In this document: positions 44,201 through 55,965 of the stretch, piece by piece
Layout of the letters: each line of letters begins with the position of its first letter
How positions within the stretch are numbered: the stretch's first letter is position 1
DNA from: Polytrichum commune
Taxonomy: Eukaryota > Streptophyta > Polytrichopsida > Polytrichales > Polytrichaceae
Length of the DNA stretch: 64,000 bases
Assembly: GCA_950295325.1 (NCBI GenBank)
Contig: OX485806.1
Coordinates: 46,433,169 to 46,497,168 of the forward strand
Reading direction: 5' to 3'
Notes under the pieces: generated by a model
Databases searched by the model: none
The model's input: the letters and a program-made list of their open reading frames with translations, nothing else
Told to the model about the DNA's origin: nothing
Position numbers and translations under genes: made by a program

Positions 44201-45114
44201 CCCTCTTCAATGTCTCGTGTTGCAACAATCGTAGCATTTTCCCAAACTAAGGGGTTCCATGGTGTGGACAATGACACATACTACCATTGCACATTGCCCT
44301 CCTCCTCTTTTCCAATAAAGCTATTAATATATCCAGCAATGTTTCCATTCAAAACATTCTTATCTAGATAAACGTTTTTCTTTAGCTGTAGCGCATATTT
44401 TGTAAACTATGGGTTGGTTTTGCACATAATTTTAAATTCCATTCTAGAAAATGATTGCCTTATAAATGGCAATAATTCATCCCCAATCTTTGTTGTTTCC
44501 AATGCAAAGAGGCCCCATCCCATGAATGCATGTGTTGACACTTTGACCTCCCACTTCTTATTCCAATATATAAAGGGAGCAAGCTTTGGAATTGGTCATG
44601 GGCCCCACTGTCCATGCAAACATTTTGTACCTACATGTGTTGGCCCCCAAATGAACTAGATTCTCCCTCCTTTTGGAATAGTATAGTATTTGAAATTAGG
44701 GAGCGCAAAGCATCAGTTGTTGTGGCTTGCACATAATATCTCCACATATCCTACAAGTTTGAATGCAACATAGTATGCTAAGTACCATTCCATGTAGACA
44801 CTATTGCAAAAAGAGAATATTTCAATGATGTCTATCAAACATGCCAAGTTTGATTTCTTGTATTCAGGATCCCATTTGTGCTGTTGAAAATGTTTGTGGA
44901 TGGTTTTCCTTAACAATACTTTTATTCCCATGCATTTGGTGCATGGGCATCCATAACTTGTGAGATGTTGTCTATATGCTTCTATATGTTGTCTATAAGT
45001 CCCATAGTTGCAACTGCAACAAAGCCTGTTATGATTCCGAATCCATTTCCAAACTTCTCTAAGCGATTGAAAGGGGTCGGATTTTTTCTCTACGCTACTC
45101 CTGCAAGGACACAC
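41219..45114 (-). pseudogene. CACTA (En/Spm) transposase remnant, TNP2 type
   Basis: Reading the minus strand from 45114, conserved TNP2 blocks appear in order but in different frames with stops. There is a transposase-associated zinc motif GCPCTKCMGIKV...HKHFQQHKW (44880-44950), then KSHYKIRKFLQLLGLPCDF (about 43310). KAWKHIDAIYLEFGF, STWSVVFLNYNLSPWLVTK and LILLIPGKES follow (42830-43060), then LYLGHRRYLNKSHP and SFDGTKK (42480-42570). Next come WHILDSMHCKQNLCENI and LLPAPPYVLLKSE (41880-42093), FLPSFFDVMSHMPIHL and GPVHTRWMYLVERYLK (41490-41620), and finally the C-terminal part. The DDE enzyme would cut and paste its element; this copy is dead. The terminal CACTA repeats were not found with confidence. 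Confidence 0.85.
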
Positions 45115-46904
45115 AGAAATCTAGGGATGATGGTTGGATTGTTTGTAGTCTCACCATATCAACAGTTGATAGCGTCTAAACCAAGTGCACTTGTGACTAG
45201 TTGTGGTGCTTAATAAAGCATATGACTACCTATAATCATCAACGTAGGAAACAATGAGAAAATACCCAAACCTTACCGTTGGTCTCTAGCTAAGATTAAT
45301 CATGCATAATATAGACCAAGTACGACTACAAATAATCATTTTCTTTGTGAAAAAATGAATGCACCTAGTCACAAAGAGCAAAAAACCTATAACCCTGCAA
45401 AAAAAACCCTAGGTCATGAATGTGGTTAGTTGCATGCAAGACGGACCAGCTTCAGGCGGAGGGCGCCATGGTGTGAGCTCAAAAATTGTACTCCCATGCT
45501 TGGTTGATAAAGGGACAATGCAATCAAGGGAGTAATAACACATTTAAAAACTTGAATAACCCTTGGAAGATTAAAGTTGTCCAAGGTTAGGTTAAGAAAG
45601 AAGAAGGAAAAAAATGACAAGAAGAAGAAATGGGGGAAGGTTTAAGTTTTTTTCTCGACGAGCTACCCCTTTCAATCCATCGGCCATTCGGCAACCTGGG
45701 AAGAAAATGAAGGTGTGAGCCCATAAATGTGCCCCTATGCCTAGTTAAAAAGAGGATAAGACAATCAAGGAGGTGAAAATGCAATCAAAAACTTAATCAA
45801 CCCTAGAAATGTTAAAAACATTCAAGGTTTTAATATGATGGTTGAGAGGGGGAAATTACATGAAGAGATGACAAAAAAACCCAAAAAATAATGATAAAAA
45901 AACATTTTTTTATCCTTAGGTTGCCCCTTAGGTCGGTCATTGAGTAGCCCTGGAAAATAGGGGAAGGCTATAGGGGTCTCCGAGGTCTAGAGGGAAGAAG
46001 CTCATTAGGGTGGTGGAGAGTGGGAGCAGGAGGAGGGAGGTGAAAGCCCTACCGCTGTAGGAATTCTTTGGTTGAGTGGAAGGCGAGAAAGAGAGGTGGC
46101 GCATTGGTGGCAAGGGCTATGATGAAGGCATTGAATTTTTCCCTTATCTTCCTTTTTGTGGTGGCAAGTGGGAGGTTGTGCTTGTGAGTGCTAGTTAGAG
46201 AGGAGGATCTAATTGCTAGATCCAGGTGTTTGTAGGCAAATAAACATAGAAAAAAAAAGAATATTGAGCAACCTTAGATTAACACATATTATGCCTCATT
46301 CATAATCAAAGATTTATTGCATGTTAAGGTTGGTTTGAATGCTCGAACTCAAACATGAAGTGTTTTTGGATGTCAAATTGGAACCAAGGCAACTGAGGAG
46401 TGTTTTTCTCTCTCAAAGCTAGGTTGGGTCTTGATTTGAGCTATTGATTCATCACAGATACAATCGTTATTATCATTGTTTCTTGCATTTCATAGATAAG
46501 GTGAAACATTTCAACTTCTCTATGTATTTTTGGTATTTATTCTATGTGAAAATGGCGCGGTGAGTAGTGTTTGGGGAGATCGTGGGAAAAATCAATGGAA
46601 ATCCTAGCGTTTCCAAATCCAATTGGTTACATGTTGATATTTTTTCATTTTTCCTTCATTAGGTAGTAAGGTATATTCTACATATTCCTCAAAAATAATC
46701 AACCAGCCCATACATATATAGCGACCAGATCTCCCCGTTTGTAGGTGGTGATAGTAGCAACCAGTTTTTGTTCTGTTTGGAAAAATAGATGGCAACACGA
46801 TATTCAATATTTTGAGATAGTGGGATCCTCTCAAAATAATATTGGCCATTTGGACACCTAAAAGTCATGTTAGGTTGATAAATACTAGATTATACTTTAG
46901 ACGT
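45115..46904. other. No recognised gene; duplicated block
   Basis: A duplicated segment is visible: 'gtgagctcaaaaattgtactcccatgc...ggttgata' near 45472 and 'gtgagcccataaatgtgcccctatgc...agttaaaa' near 45715, both followed by 'gtcca/attcaaggtt'. The rest is AT-rich. It may be part of the CACTA element 5' region. Confidence 0.4.
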
Positions 46905-47266
46905 GTAGTTTCCATTAAAATGAGAGTATATTAAGCTGGGAAATCGACTCATTTAGGTTGAGTCTACCTAAATGAGGACAATATTTTGTCAATTTAGGTT
47001 GAGTCGACCTAAATGAGGACATTATGTTATCAATTTAGGTTGAGTTGACCTAAATGAGGACAATATTTTGTCAATATAGGTTGAGTCAACCTAAATGAAG
47101 ACAATATTTTGTCAATTTAGGTTGAGTCAACCTAAATGAGGACAATATGTTAGTCAATTTAGGTTGAGTCAACCTAAATGAGGACAATATGTTGTCAATT
47201 TAGGTTGAGTCGACCTAAATGAGTTGATTTCCCAGCTTAACATACTCTCATTTTAATGGAAACTAC
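46905..47266. mobile_element. MITE-like foldback with seven 41-bp palindromic units
   Basis: The ends GTAGTTTCCATTAAAATGAG and its reverse complement form terminal inverted repeats of about 45-60 bp (one side has 'agtatattaagctgggaaat', the other 'atttcccagcttaacatact'). Flanks GACGT (46900-46904) and GACGG (47267-47271) are a near-perfect 5-bp duplication. Between them are seven units of 40-42 bp starting at 46951, 46991, 47032, 47073, 47114, 47156 and 47197, each with the hairpin TTTAGGT-n7-ACCTAAA. The whole would fold into a series of stems. No coding capacity. Confidence 0.75.
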
Positions 47267-47862
47267 GACGGAATTTACGGCAAAAAATCAAATGTTATTT
47301 TTTTACTTGTACTCTACAACTTTCCAGTGGCTTTCATTTCATTCTTGGATTAACAGTTTGTTTTATGTACTCTCAATTCACTGGAAAACTCTCATTTTAA
47401 TGAATATTGTGTTTGGCATACTTCAATAGATGTTGCAATCTTTGGAATTGGTGGGTTGACCCCCCGCTAACCAATAATTATGCTTTCACATGGGGAAACC
47501 CACAATGTAATACATTCTACATACTTCCTATTTTTTCTAATTGTGTCAAAACTTGAGTAGTTTCATATCTCGGATGGTGAGTGTAGAATAATTAGTAAGA
47601 AACCTCGTCAAAAAATTGACGAATTTGATGTACTATGAAGATTTTCTTTTAAAAAATGAATTTATCTCTAAACTTGATTGTAGGAATTCATGTGATGCGT
47701 TCTTGATATAGTGAAGGTTTTTGGTACAATCCTCAAAAGTTGGCATTTTTCAAGACAAGGTTGCGTTCTATTTAGAATGGTATCCATTTCAACATTTTTG
47801 TAATGATGTTTTTACAAGTGCATAAAGACGGTCCTCAAATGAATTTGTAAATTCCCTGGACC
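47267..47862. other. No recognised feature
   Basis: AT-rich single-copy-looking DNA between the MITE and the LTR C cluster. 'ctctcattttaatg' near 47390 echoes the MITE terminus. Confidence 0.45.
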
Positions 47863-48681
47863 ATGCGAATGGTTAGCTCCCAACACCGCAGACCTCTTAA
47901 GCTCGTAGGTGGAGGACCAACCTTCCTACACTTGCATTCGAGACTGTTTCTTAATAAGTAACCCATGGTTAGATGTGGACTTCCATCCTTAAAAGTTCAA
48001 TCTTAAGTTGATCATTGCATTGTTGGAGCAACACTACAACAACCCGAACCATACTAAGCAACTATGCCCCCATGTTGGGCCAATGCTCGTGGAGGCCGTA
48101 CCGTTTGGCCTTGGGTGGGATTGGCCGGCCACACCTCCCCAACCATATAAGCCTCTAGGACTTTGGGTAGGGCCCTATTCCACTCTCTAGAAACCTTTTG
48201 TCTTTCTACAAGGGTTGGGACCAAGTAGACATTATCCCTTAGTTGTTGCGGCTGTGAAGCCTCCAACAGCTTCAATCCTCCATAATGTAGATGTCGATGG
48301 AATCTTCACTTGCCTTGTTTTTGCACGTATTGAGGGAATTATGCATGTTCAAACCTAGGTAAACCCGGGTGCCACTTCTAGGTCACTATAGTCCCATAGC
48401 GTTGTTCCGGGATAGTGCCCCACTTAAATTGCCATATCTCCTAGCTAACACATTTAATTAACATGTTCTTGAGCATTCTAAAATTTGGATGCCATAAGCC
48501 GCTCATAAACTATGGCCTTATCGTTGTGATTTCTAGTTTTTGTGGGTGGGAGGCGTTCTTAACGCCCGGGGCCTTCACCCACATTAGGATTATTTGGACC
48601 CTCTCACCAATGGCGCCGAAAGTCTTGGGTGTCACTCCGAAGTCGTCTTTCTGCCTATGGTGTTTCAAACACTCCTCATGG
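47863..48681 (-). mobile_element. LTR, family C, diverged and truncated
   Basis: Homologous to the LTR C copies from about base 100 of the LTR ('atgcgaatggttagctccc') to 'cactcctcatggtg' at 48681, where the next LTR C starts without a gap. The outer first part is missing. It is much more diverged than its neighbour, so it is an older target into whose end the younger copy probably inserted. Confidence 0.75.
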
Positions 48682-49653
48682 TGTTGCAACCCTGGCTAGC
48701 GTCCTTAACAATCTTCCCAATTTTCCTTTCTAGCAAAGGTTACGAGCGCTAACCCTTTGCATTCCGCCATGCTAATGGTTAGCTCCTCGTACCCCGGACC
48801 TTATAGTTCATAGGAGGAAACCAACCTTCCTACTTTGCTTTGGGGACTCACCCCTTAATTGGTAACCAACCCTTAGATGTGGACTTCCATCCTTGGAAGT
48901 CCAATCTTATGCTGATCATCGCATTGCCGGAGCAACACTACAACAACCCGAAGCATACTAGGCAACTATGCCCTCACATTGGGCCAATGCCCATGGAGGC
49001 CGTGCCGTTCGGCCTCGGGTGGGTGAGGCCACACCACCTCACCCATATAAGCCTCTAGGACTCTACGCGGGGCCCCTACCCCACCATCAAGAAACCTCTT
49101 GTCTCTCTACCAAGAGTTGGGGCCAAGTAGACATTTTCCCTTAGCCGCTGGGCCTAGAAGCCCCCAGCAGCTTCAGACCATCATAACTTCCTTGTATCAT
49201 GTCTATTACTAACAAACAACCATTTCATCTTTATCTACGTTTCACGTAGATGTTGATGGACTCCTCACTTGCCCCATTCGGGCAAATATTGAGTAAGTTA
49301 TGCCTGTTTGAACCTTGCCAGTCCCCGGAATCACTCCTAGGCACTGCTGTACCAGGGCGCTGTCCGGGGACAGCGCCCCACTCAAATTGCCATAACTCCT
49401 AGCTCACACCTCCGATTGAGGTGTTCTTGAGCATTCTAGAATCACCCTGCCATGAGCTACGCAAAGCTTATGGCCCTACCTTCGTGCCTCCCAGTCTTCG
49501 TGGGTAGGAGGCGTTCCCAACGCCCGGCACCCTCACCCACACTAGGATCACTTGGGCCCTCTCACCAACGGCGCCACAAGTTCCGGGTGTCACTCCGGGG
49601 TCCCCCTTGTGCCCATGGTGTTTCAAGCACTCCTCATGGAGTGGTGCGCGACA
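48682..49653 (-). mobile_element. LTR, family C (3' LTR of the left-arm chromovirus)
   Basis: Starts TGTTGCAACC, ends GTGGTGCGCGACA (972 bp). The following 'ctcacccccaccaaac' is the reverse complement of the polypurine tract GTTTGGTGGGGGTGAG, so this is the 3' LTR of a minus-strand element C. It is highly similar to the inverted copy at 55966-56938. Confidence 0.85.
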
Positions 49654-50454
49654 CTCACCCCCACCAAACGGAGTCGATGCCCTCATCGACTATGCTCGTA
49701 GTCGGCACACCAATTCTCAAGTTGCCATCATCTATGGTGCAACATTGTGTTTACCTTAGGGCGCGACCCCTACAATGCATGTTCAAATTTGGCATAGTCC
49801 CAAAGGTGTCGTTCCTAGGTGGTCCGTTAGCGACCTTGGATTTCTCCTCCAAGGACCTAATCTACACTAGACCCAACTACTTTGGGACTCACTTGGGTTG
49901 CCCCGCCTTTGGGGCCTCCCCTGTTAGGCTCCACTAGCCTAACACGACACATCTAGGCGAGACCTCAACGTTTCTACTAAGTTGTTTCGGTTGCAACTCC
50001 GAGATGGCTTTCCATTGTTAAGGCACACCTCGATCGCACGGGGGTGATGCCAAGTCCCGCCCGACTCGGTTCCCACTTTGCTTTTTCAAGACATGGGTTC
50101 ATGACTCCCATGCGCCAACTCTCGTTAGCTCGCGGGTAGCACTTTTATGAGCACGCGCCATCACCTTGTCCCCGCCCGGACAAGCCCACAACTAAGAAGT
50201 TTCTTGGTTTTATCCAAGGCCCCTCCAAGCCATGGCCCCCAATTACTCGGCTTACCCAACCTAGTTTGGCATGTCTATTCCCCCTCTTCCACTAACCAAA
50301 CACAAGTACAAGACTAAGACCTCATCTCATACTTTTCTCTTTGCACCACTAAAGTTTGGACTTTATTCCCTCAAGCCAAAGAATAAATACATGTTGTGGA
50401 GTAATTAGCCTCAAAGCTAAGTGTGCTACTAGCGTCTCTCCCCCACTAAAGGAG

Positions 50455-51148
50455 ATTGATGTCCTCATCAATGCCTACGCTTCATTTTATTGGAATGTCT
50501 AGCCTTAGTTTCTTCAAAGTACTTTACCAATTCCTTGGTGTTCATCATGTCTCTTGCCGCTACCCAAGCGGCTTCTTTCTTATGGTATCCACACCATTTC
50601 ACCAAGTATTCCTTTGTACATTTTCTTTCCTTTTCACTTGGGCTTCTTACATTTGAGGATGCCCTCTTACCTCATGTTCCAAATGACGTCCACAAGGTGT
50701 CGTCCTTAAATGGCTTTAGGAATGAGACATGAAATGTCCGATGCACTTTGATCTCGGGCGGTAATTCCAACTTATATATGTTCTTGAACACTTGTTCCAC
50801 AATGGAAAACGAAGCTCCAATTTAGGATATGAACTTTGGAATGAGGCCTTCCGGCTAAGTGAAGTTGTTCACATTCAACAACATCTTTTGGCCCACCTCA
50901 TTCTCCACTTCGCGTCTTCCGGCATTGATTTGGACTCCGTAGTACCTTCGGGCTTTCTCCACCAACAACTTGGTCATCTCCAAGACTTGTTTACCATCCT
51001 TGGCCAAGTCCTTACATCTTGGTTGAACTCTAGTGTTGAATGTGCCCCCTCGAGAGCTAGGTTAATAGGTTGGAGCTAGCGCCTCCACTCCATAAGCCAC
51101 CACGAAAGACCACCCCTTCGTGGCCAAGTGCGTGGCTACATTGCAATT
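50455..51148 (-). pseudogene. Element C pol remnant, left arm
   Basis: The minus strand encodes the same integrase C-terminal and chromodomain stretch as 54434-55150 (for example ALEGAHSTLEFNQ on the reverse of about 51015-51060). It is interrupted at 51148/51149 by LTR B. Stops are shared with and additional to the right arm. It carries no RT or catalytic core. Confidence 0.75.
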
Positions 51149-51743
51149 TGTGGTACTTTTGGGCCACCCCCTTTCGAGGGAGCCTAAAAGTATCACACAA
51201 GCCCTTCGGTGAAGGTGGCCTGCACTTGCAGGCACCCAAGCCGAACCCGGATGATAGGTATATAACGTGAGTAGTTAGATTTTTAAGGGAAATTAAATAT
51301 GCGTCGTAGTACCTCCGGAGGTTGGGCCTTAGTTTTTTACTATTGTGGCTCTAAACTCCACTAACCAATTTCATATCTAGTTCTAACCTTAACATACAAC
51401 CTATTCTACGCGCAGACGCACCAGCCTTGAAACAAAGGCAATCCCAATTTATGAATTGGGATGGTTCTGATACACACCAACCGGGTGTGATTCATACCAC
51501 CCTAGTTCAATGAACGTACTAACGACAATTTGATGGACCATTCAATTATTCCTATTTCTTTACTTAGTTCTATTTAGTTTTCTAAGCGGGGGAACTTGGC
51601 CTAAGTCCCATCCTTTACACAAATTCTTTCTTAATTATTTGATTACGGTTGCACCTCCTACTTCACTACATTCACATATTAGGCATCATCCCTTACTTGG
51701 TTGGTGCACCTCTTACCTCGGAACCTTCTAAGGCCTCATGCAG
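51149..51743 (-). mobile_element. LTR B fragment (terminal 595 bp)
   Basis: Starts TGTGGTACTTTTGGGCC directly after the element C sequence 'ttgcaatt' and follows the B LTR until 'ggcctcatgcag', where a second, complete B start takes over at 51744. It is slightly more diverged from the 9551 copy than the next one is. Confidence 0.85.
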
Positions 51744-54287
51744 TGTGGTAATTTTGGGCCACCCCCTTTCGAGGGAGCCTAAAAGTATCACACAAGCCCT
51801 TCGGTGAAGATGGCCTGCATTTGCAGGCACCCAAGCCGAACCCGGATGATAGGTGTATAACGTGAATAGTTAGATTTTTTAAAGGGAGATTAAATATGCG
51901 TCGTAGTACCTCCGGAGGTTGGGCCTTAGTTTTTTACTAGTGTGGCTTTAAACTCCACTAACCAATTTCATATCTAGTTCTAATGTTAACCTACAACCTA
52001 TTCTACGCGCAAACGCACCAGCCTTGAAACCAAGGCAATCCTAATTTGTAAATTGGGATGGTTCTGATACACCCAACCGGGTGTGACTTATACCACCCTA
52101 ACTCAACGAATGGAATAACGACAATTTGATGGACCATTCAATTATTCCTATTTTTTTTATTTAGTTCTATTTAGTTTTCTAAGCGGGGGAACTTGGCCTA
52201 AGTCCCACCCTTCACACAAATTCCTTCTTAATTACTTACTTTCGTTTGCACGTCCTACCTCACTACATTCACATATTAGGCATCACCCCTTACCTGGTTG
52301 GGGCACCTCTTATCTTGGAACCTTCTAAGGCCTCGTGCAGGTCCTTTGAAGGTTGAGTGACATCTCAAACCCATTCGAACATCAATGGTTTGAAGGGTGG
52401 TATCACTATACCGAGTTAAGTTTCCGATTCGGGTCTCTTGCCAACAAGGGTTCACGATTTATTTTGTATATTTTGATTGTTAAATGTGTTTACACTGGAT
52501 AGACCACGAAATGCAACTCAATGGGACCAGGGTGACGGGCGACCTGTAGGTTCAACTTGTTGCGCAATCTTCATAAATTGGGGCCATTACTCCCAATCTA
52601 TGGGGCCAACAACATAATAGTGGATTCGCGGGTCATTAATTCCACCTTTCCACCAACAACATTAAGAGTGGTTATGTCGGTGATTAATCCGACTTACCAC
52701 ACACGAAACTTGCTAATAAATGAAGCTACTACCACAAAACATACCAAAGGCCCCGAAAACAATGGAGTTGGATATTCCCTTGGCAGTCAAGTAGTCAAGC
52801 CACTTGACCTTACGAGATATGTGAGTGGGTTTAGAGATGCGTACCTTAGCCGCGCTCCCTCCAACCCTAAATGGAAGGCTAGCGTTAGTAAATTTACCTC
52901 AATTCTCCTCGGTTGATTTGGGCTCGATGGAGGCCGAGCCGCTACTTCCTTCCTTGCTCCACTTCCCGAGCGTCGACCTTGCCTCCTTCTTTGTAACTAG
53001 TTTGGTAGTAAGCGTACCTTAGTTAACAATTAAAATATAAAGTATTTATTCTGCACTGTAATTTAATCCTAAGCATAATATTTATACTTAGTGCACCTAA
53101 TTATCTTTCCAATGATCTAAAAATCACTTTAATCGGATAAGAATTGCAAAAGTTATGAGGGTTGGAAGTGTGAGGTCGATTCAACCGACCCTTCCAATCC
53201 ACCTATCTACCTTCTAACTTCAAAAATTCATAGCACATTCCTTACTACTTGGGTCTAGGTTTTCCTTATACCATTGGAAAGCTATGAATATGTTCTAACT
53301 AGGAAAATTATGACATCAGCAGGTGAAGCTAATAGAAATTCAACAGACTCCTTGTAACACAGCAGTCAATCAAGAAGGCTTAAACTATGTATCTGGCCTT
53401 CAACAATTCATATCTAATTCAAATCATGCTCAAATCAAACGTTCTATATGACCCTGGAGAGATATTAAAAATATGTATTTGATAAAAATATGTGATTAGA
53501 AAGGTAAGCCGAAGTGAACCCAGCAGATCCTCTGTAATGCAGTAGTCAACCAAAAGTTCTCAAACTATGTGTTCCAACTTCCACAATTCATATCTAATTC
53601 AAATCATGCTCAAATCAAATGTTCTAAGCCATTTTGGAAAGCTACACAAAAGTTATATTTGGAAAAAATATAAGTCCTTGGAATAAACATTCCTATTGGG
53701 CTCGCAGGTCTGATCCAGCAGGCGCTACTCACAAGACCACCCAGTTTTTCTACTCCATGTTTGAAAATCCATAACTAATTGTCATCTTAACCAAATCACA
53801 AATGGGAAACGGCTATGGATAGCTATAGGAAATCTCTCTAAGAGAAAAATGATAAGTATCTTGTTCTAGCTTCTGAACTAAGCCTTCAGGGCATTGGCAG
53901 ATGAGGTCTACAATGCCTCCACTCAAAATTCTACCATCCAACCTACCTCTACAAAAGAAGGAATCATTTTGTTGGTGTGTTAATAAACACACAACCTAAC
54001 TAGGAGAGAGAGTAGAGGAGGTTCTCAAGCCTTTCTTTTAGGCCATTGAGAATGCATGCTAAAGGATTTTTTCCTAACTACATTGAAGCAGGGCTTCCCC
54101 CAAAAACTAGAAAAAGATAGAGATCCTACAAGGTGGAAGGAGGGGTTTTTAAACCCTCTCACCAAATGGTTGGACCCCTCCTCCACCGGATCCATTTTTC
54201 AAACCCTTTTCCAAAATTTTGGCTCGGGGGTTTTTCCGGTTGAGGTTGCCACCCTCTCGCCGAGGTGGCTCCGACGGGAAACCTTAG
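51744..54287 (-). mobile_element. LTR B, near full length, the empty-site paralogue
   Basis: Runs TGTGGTAATTTTGGG to 'gggaaaccttag' and matches 9551-10488 plus 19909-21526 almost without change. At 52671-52690 it reads straight through the point where element A is inserted in the other copy, with one CGGT. It is cut at 54287 and joins element C pol sequence. It has the same tandem units of about 180 bp. Confidence 0.88.
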
Positions 54288-55150
54288 GAATGAAACTAAG
54301 GTTTAGCACGACCTTGCATTCCCAAGTGGATGAGAAAGCGGAGGATGTGAATGGAGTCTTGAAGCAATACTTGAGGAACTTGGTGGGGGCGGACCAAGGA
54401 GATTCGGCGGACTATGTGGGTCGAGCGGAGTGTAATTGCAATGTAGCCACGCACTTGGCTACCAAGGGGTGGTCTTTCGTGGTGGCTTATGGAGTGGATG
54501 CGCTCCAACCTATTAACCTAGCTCTCGAGGGGGCACATTCAACACTAGAGTTCAACCAAGATGGTGAGGATTTGGCCAAGGATGGTGAACAAGTCTTGGA
54601 GATGACCAAGTTGTTGGTGGAGAAAGCCCGAAGGTGCTACGGAGTGCAAGTCAATGCCGGAAGACGCGAAGTGGAGAATGAGGTGGGCCAAAAGGCGTTG
54701 TTGAATGTGAACAACTTCACTTAGCCGGAAGGCCTCACTCCAAAGTTCATGTCCAAAATTGGAGCTCCGTTTCCCATTGTGGAACAAGTGGTCAAGGACA
54801 TATATAAGTTGGAATTACCGCCGGAGATCAAAGTGCATCCGACATTTCATGTCTCATTACGAAAGTCATTTTAGGACGACACCTTGTGGCCCGATCACAA
54901 GCAAGTGATTAGGCCACCTCCCGACCTTGTGGACGTCATTTGGAACATGAGGTAAGAGGGCATCCTCAAGTGTAGGAAGCCCAAGTGAAAAGGAAAGAAA
55001 ATGTACAAAGGAATACTTGGTGAAATGGTGAGGATACCATGAGAAAGAAACCGCTTGGGTGGCGGCAAGAGACATGGTCAACACCAATGAATTGGTGAAG
55101 CACTTTGAAGAAACTAAGGCTAGACATTCCAATAAAAAGAAGCGTAGGCA
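54288..55150 (+). pseudogene. Element C pol remnant, right arm: integrase end and chromodomain (chromovirus)
   Basis: An open stretch to 54722 reads MKLRFSTTLHSQVDEKAEDV, LKQYLRNLVGADQGDSADYV, ALEGAHSTLEFNQDGEDLAK and NAGRREVENEVGQKALLNV, the end of a gypsy integrase (the codons after the catalytic Glu onward). After a TAG come PEGLTPKFMSKIGAPFPIVE and PPEIKVHPTFHVSL. A decayed chromodomain follows (ILKCRKPK, ETAWVAARDMVNTNELVKHF) with stops and frameshifts at about 54950-55130. A chromodomain at this position defines chromoviruses. The upstream catalytic core is missing, cut by LTR B. Confidence 0.85.
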
Positions 55151-55965
55151 TTGATGAGGACATCAATCTCCTTTAGTGGGGGAGAGACTCTAGTAGCAAA
55201 CATAGCTTCGAGGTTAATTGCTCCACAACATGCACTTGTTCTTTGGCTTGAGGGAATAAAGTCCAAACTTTAGTGGTGCAAAGAGAAAAGTATGAGATGA
55301 GGTCCTAGTCTTGTACTTGTGCTTGGTTAATGGAAGAGGGGGAATAGACATGCCAAACTAGGTTGGGTAAGCCGAGTAATTGGGCCATGGCTTGGAGGGG
55401 CCTTGGATAAAACCAAGAAACTTCTTAGTTGTGGGCTTGTCCGGGCGGGGACAAGGTGATGGCGCGTGCTCATAAAAGTGCTACCTGCGAGCTAACGAGA
55501 GTTGGCGCATGGGAGTCATGAACCCATGTCTCGAAAGAGCAAAGTGGGAACCGAGTCGGCGGGACTTGGCATCACCCCCGTGCGATCGAGGCGTGGCTTA
55601 ACAATGGAAAGCCATCTCGGAGTTGCAACCGAGACAACTTAGTGGAAGCGTTGAGGTCTCGCCTAGATGTGTCACGTTAGGCTAGTGGAGCCTAACGGGG
55701 GAGGCCCCAAAGGAGGGGCAACCCAAGTGAGTCCCAAAGTAGGTGGGTCTAGTATAGGTTAGGTCCTCGGATGAGAGATCCAAGGTCGCTAACGGACCAC
55801 CTAGGAACGACACCTTTGGGACCATGCCAAATTTGAAGATGCATTGTGGGGGTCGCGCCCTAAGGTAAACACAATGCCGCACCATAGAGGATGGCAACTT
55901 GAGAATTGGTGTGCCGACTACGAGTATAGTCGATGAGGGCATCGACTCCGTTTGGTGGGGGTGAG
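55151..55965 (+). other. Element C 3' untranslated region and polypurine tract
   Basis: No coding similarity. A first purine tract 'agtgggggagaga' lies near 55178-55190 just after the chromodomain. The tract directly before the LTR is GGTGGGGGTGAG at 55954-55965, next to the TG of the LTR. The 800-bp distance between pol end and LTR suggests a long 3' region, repeated in the left arm at 49654-50454. Confidence 0.65.
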
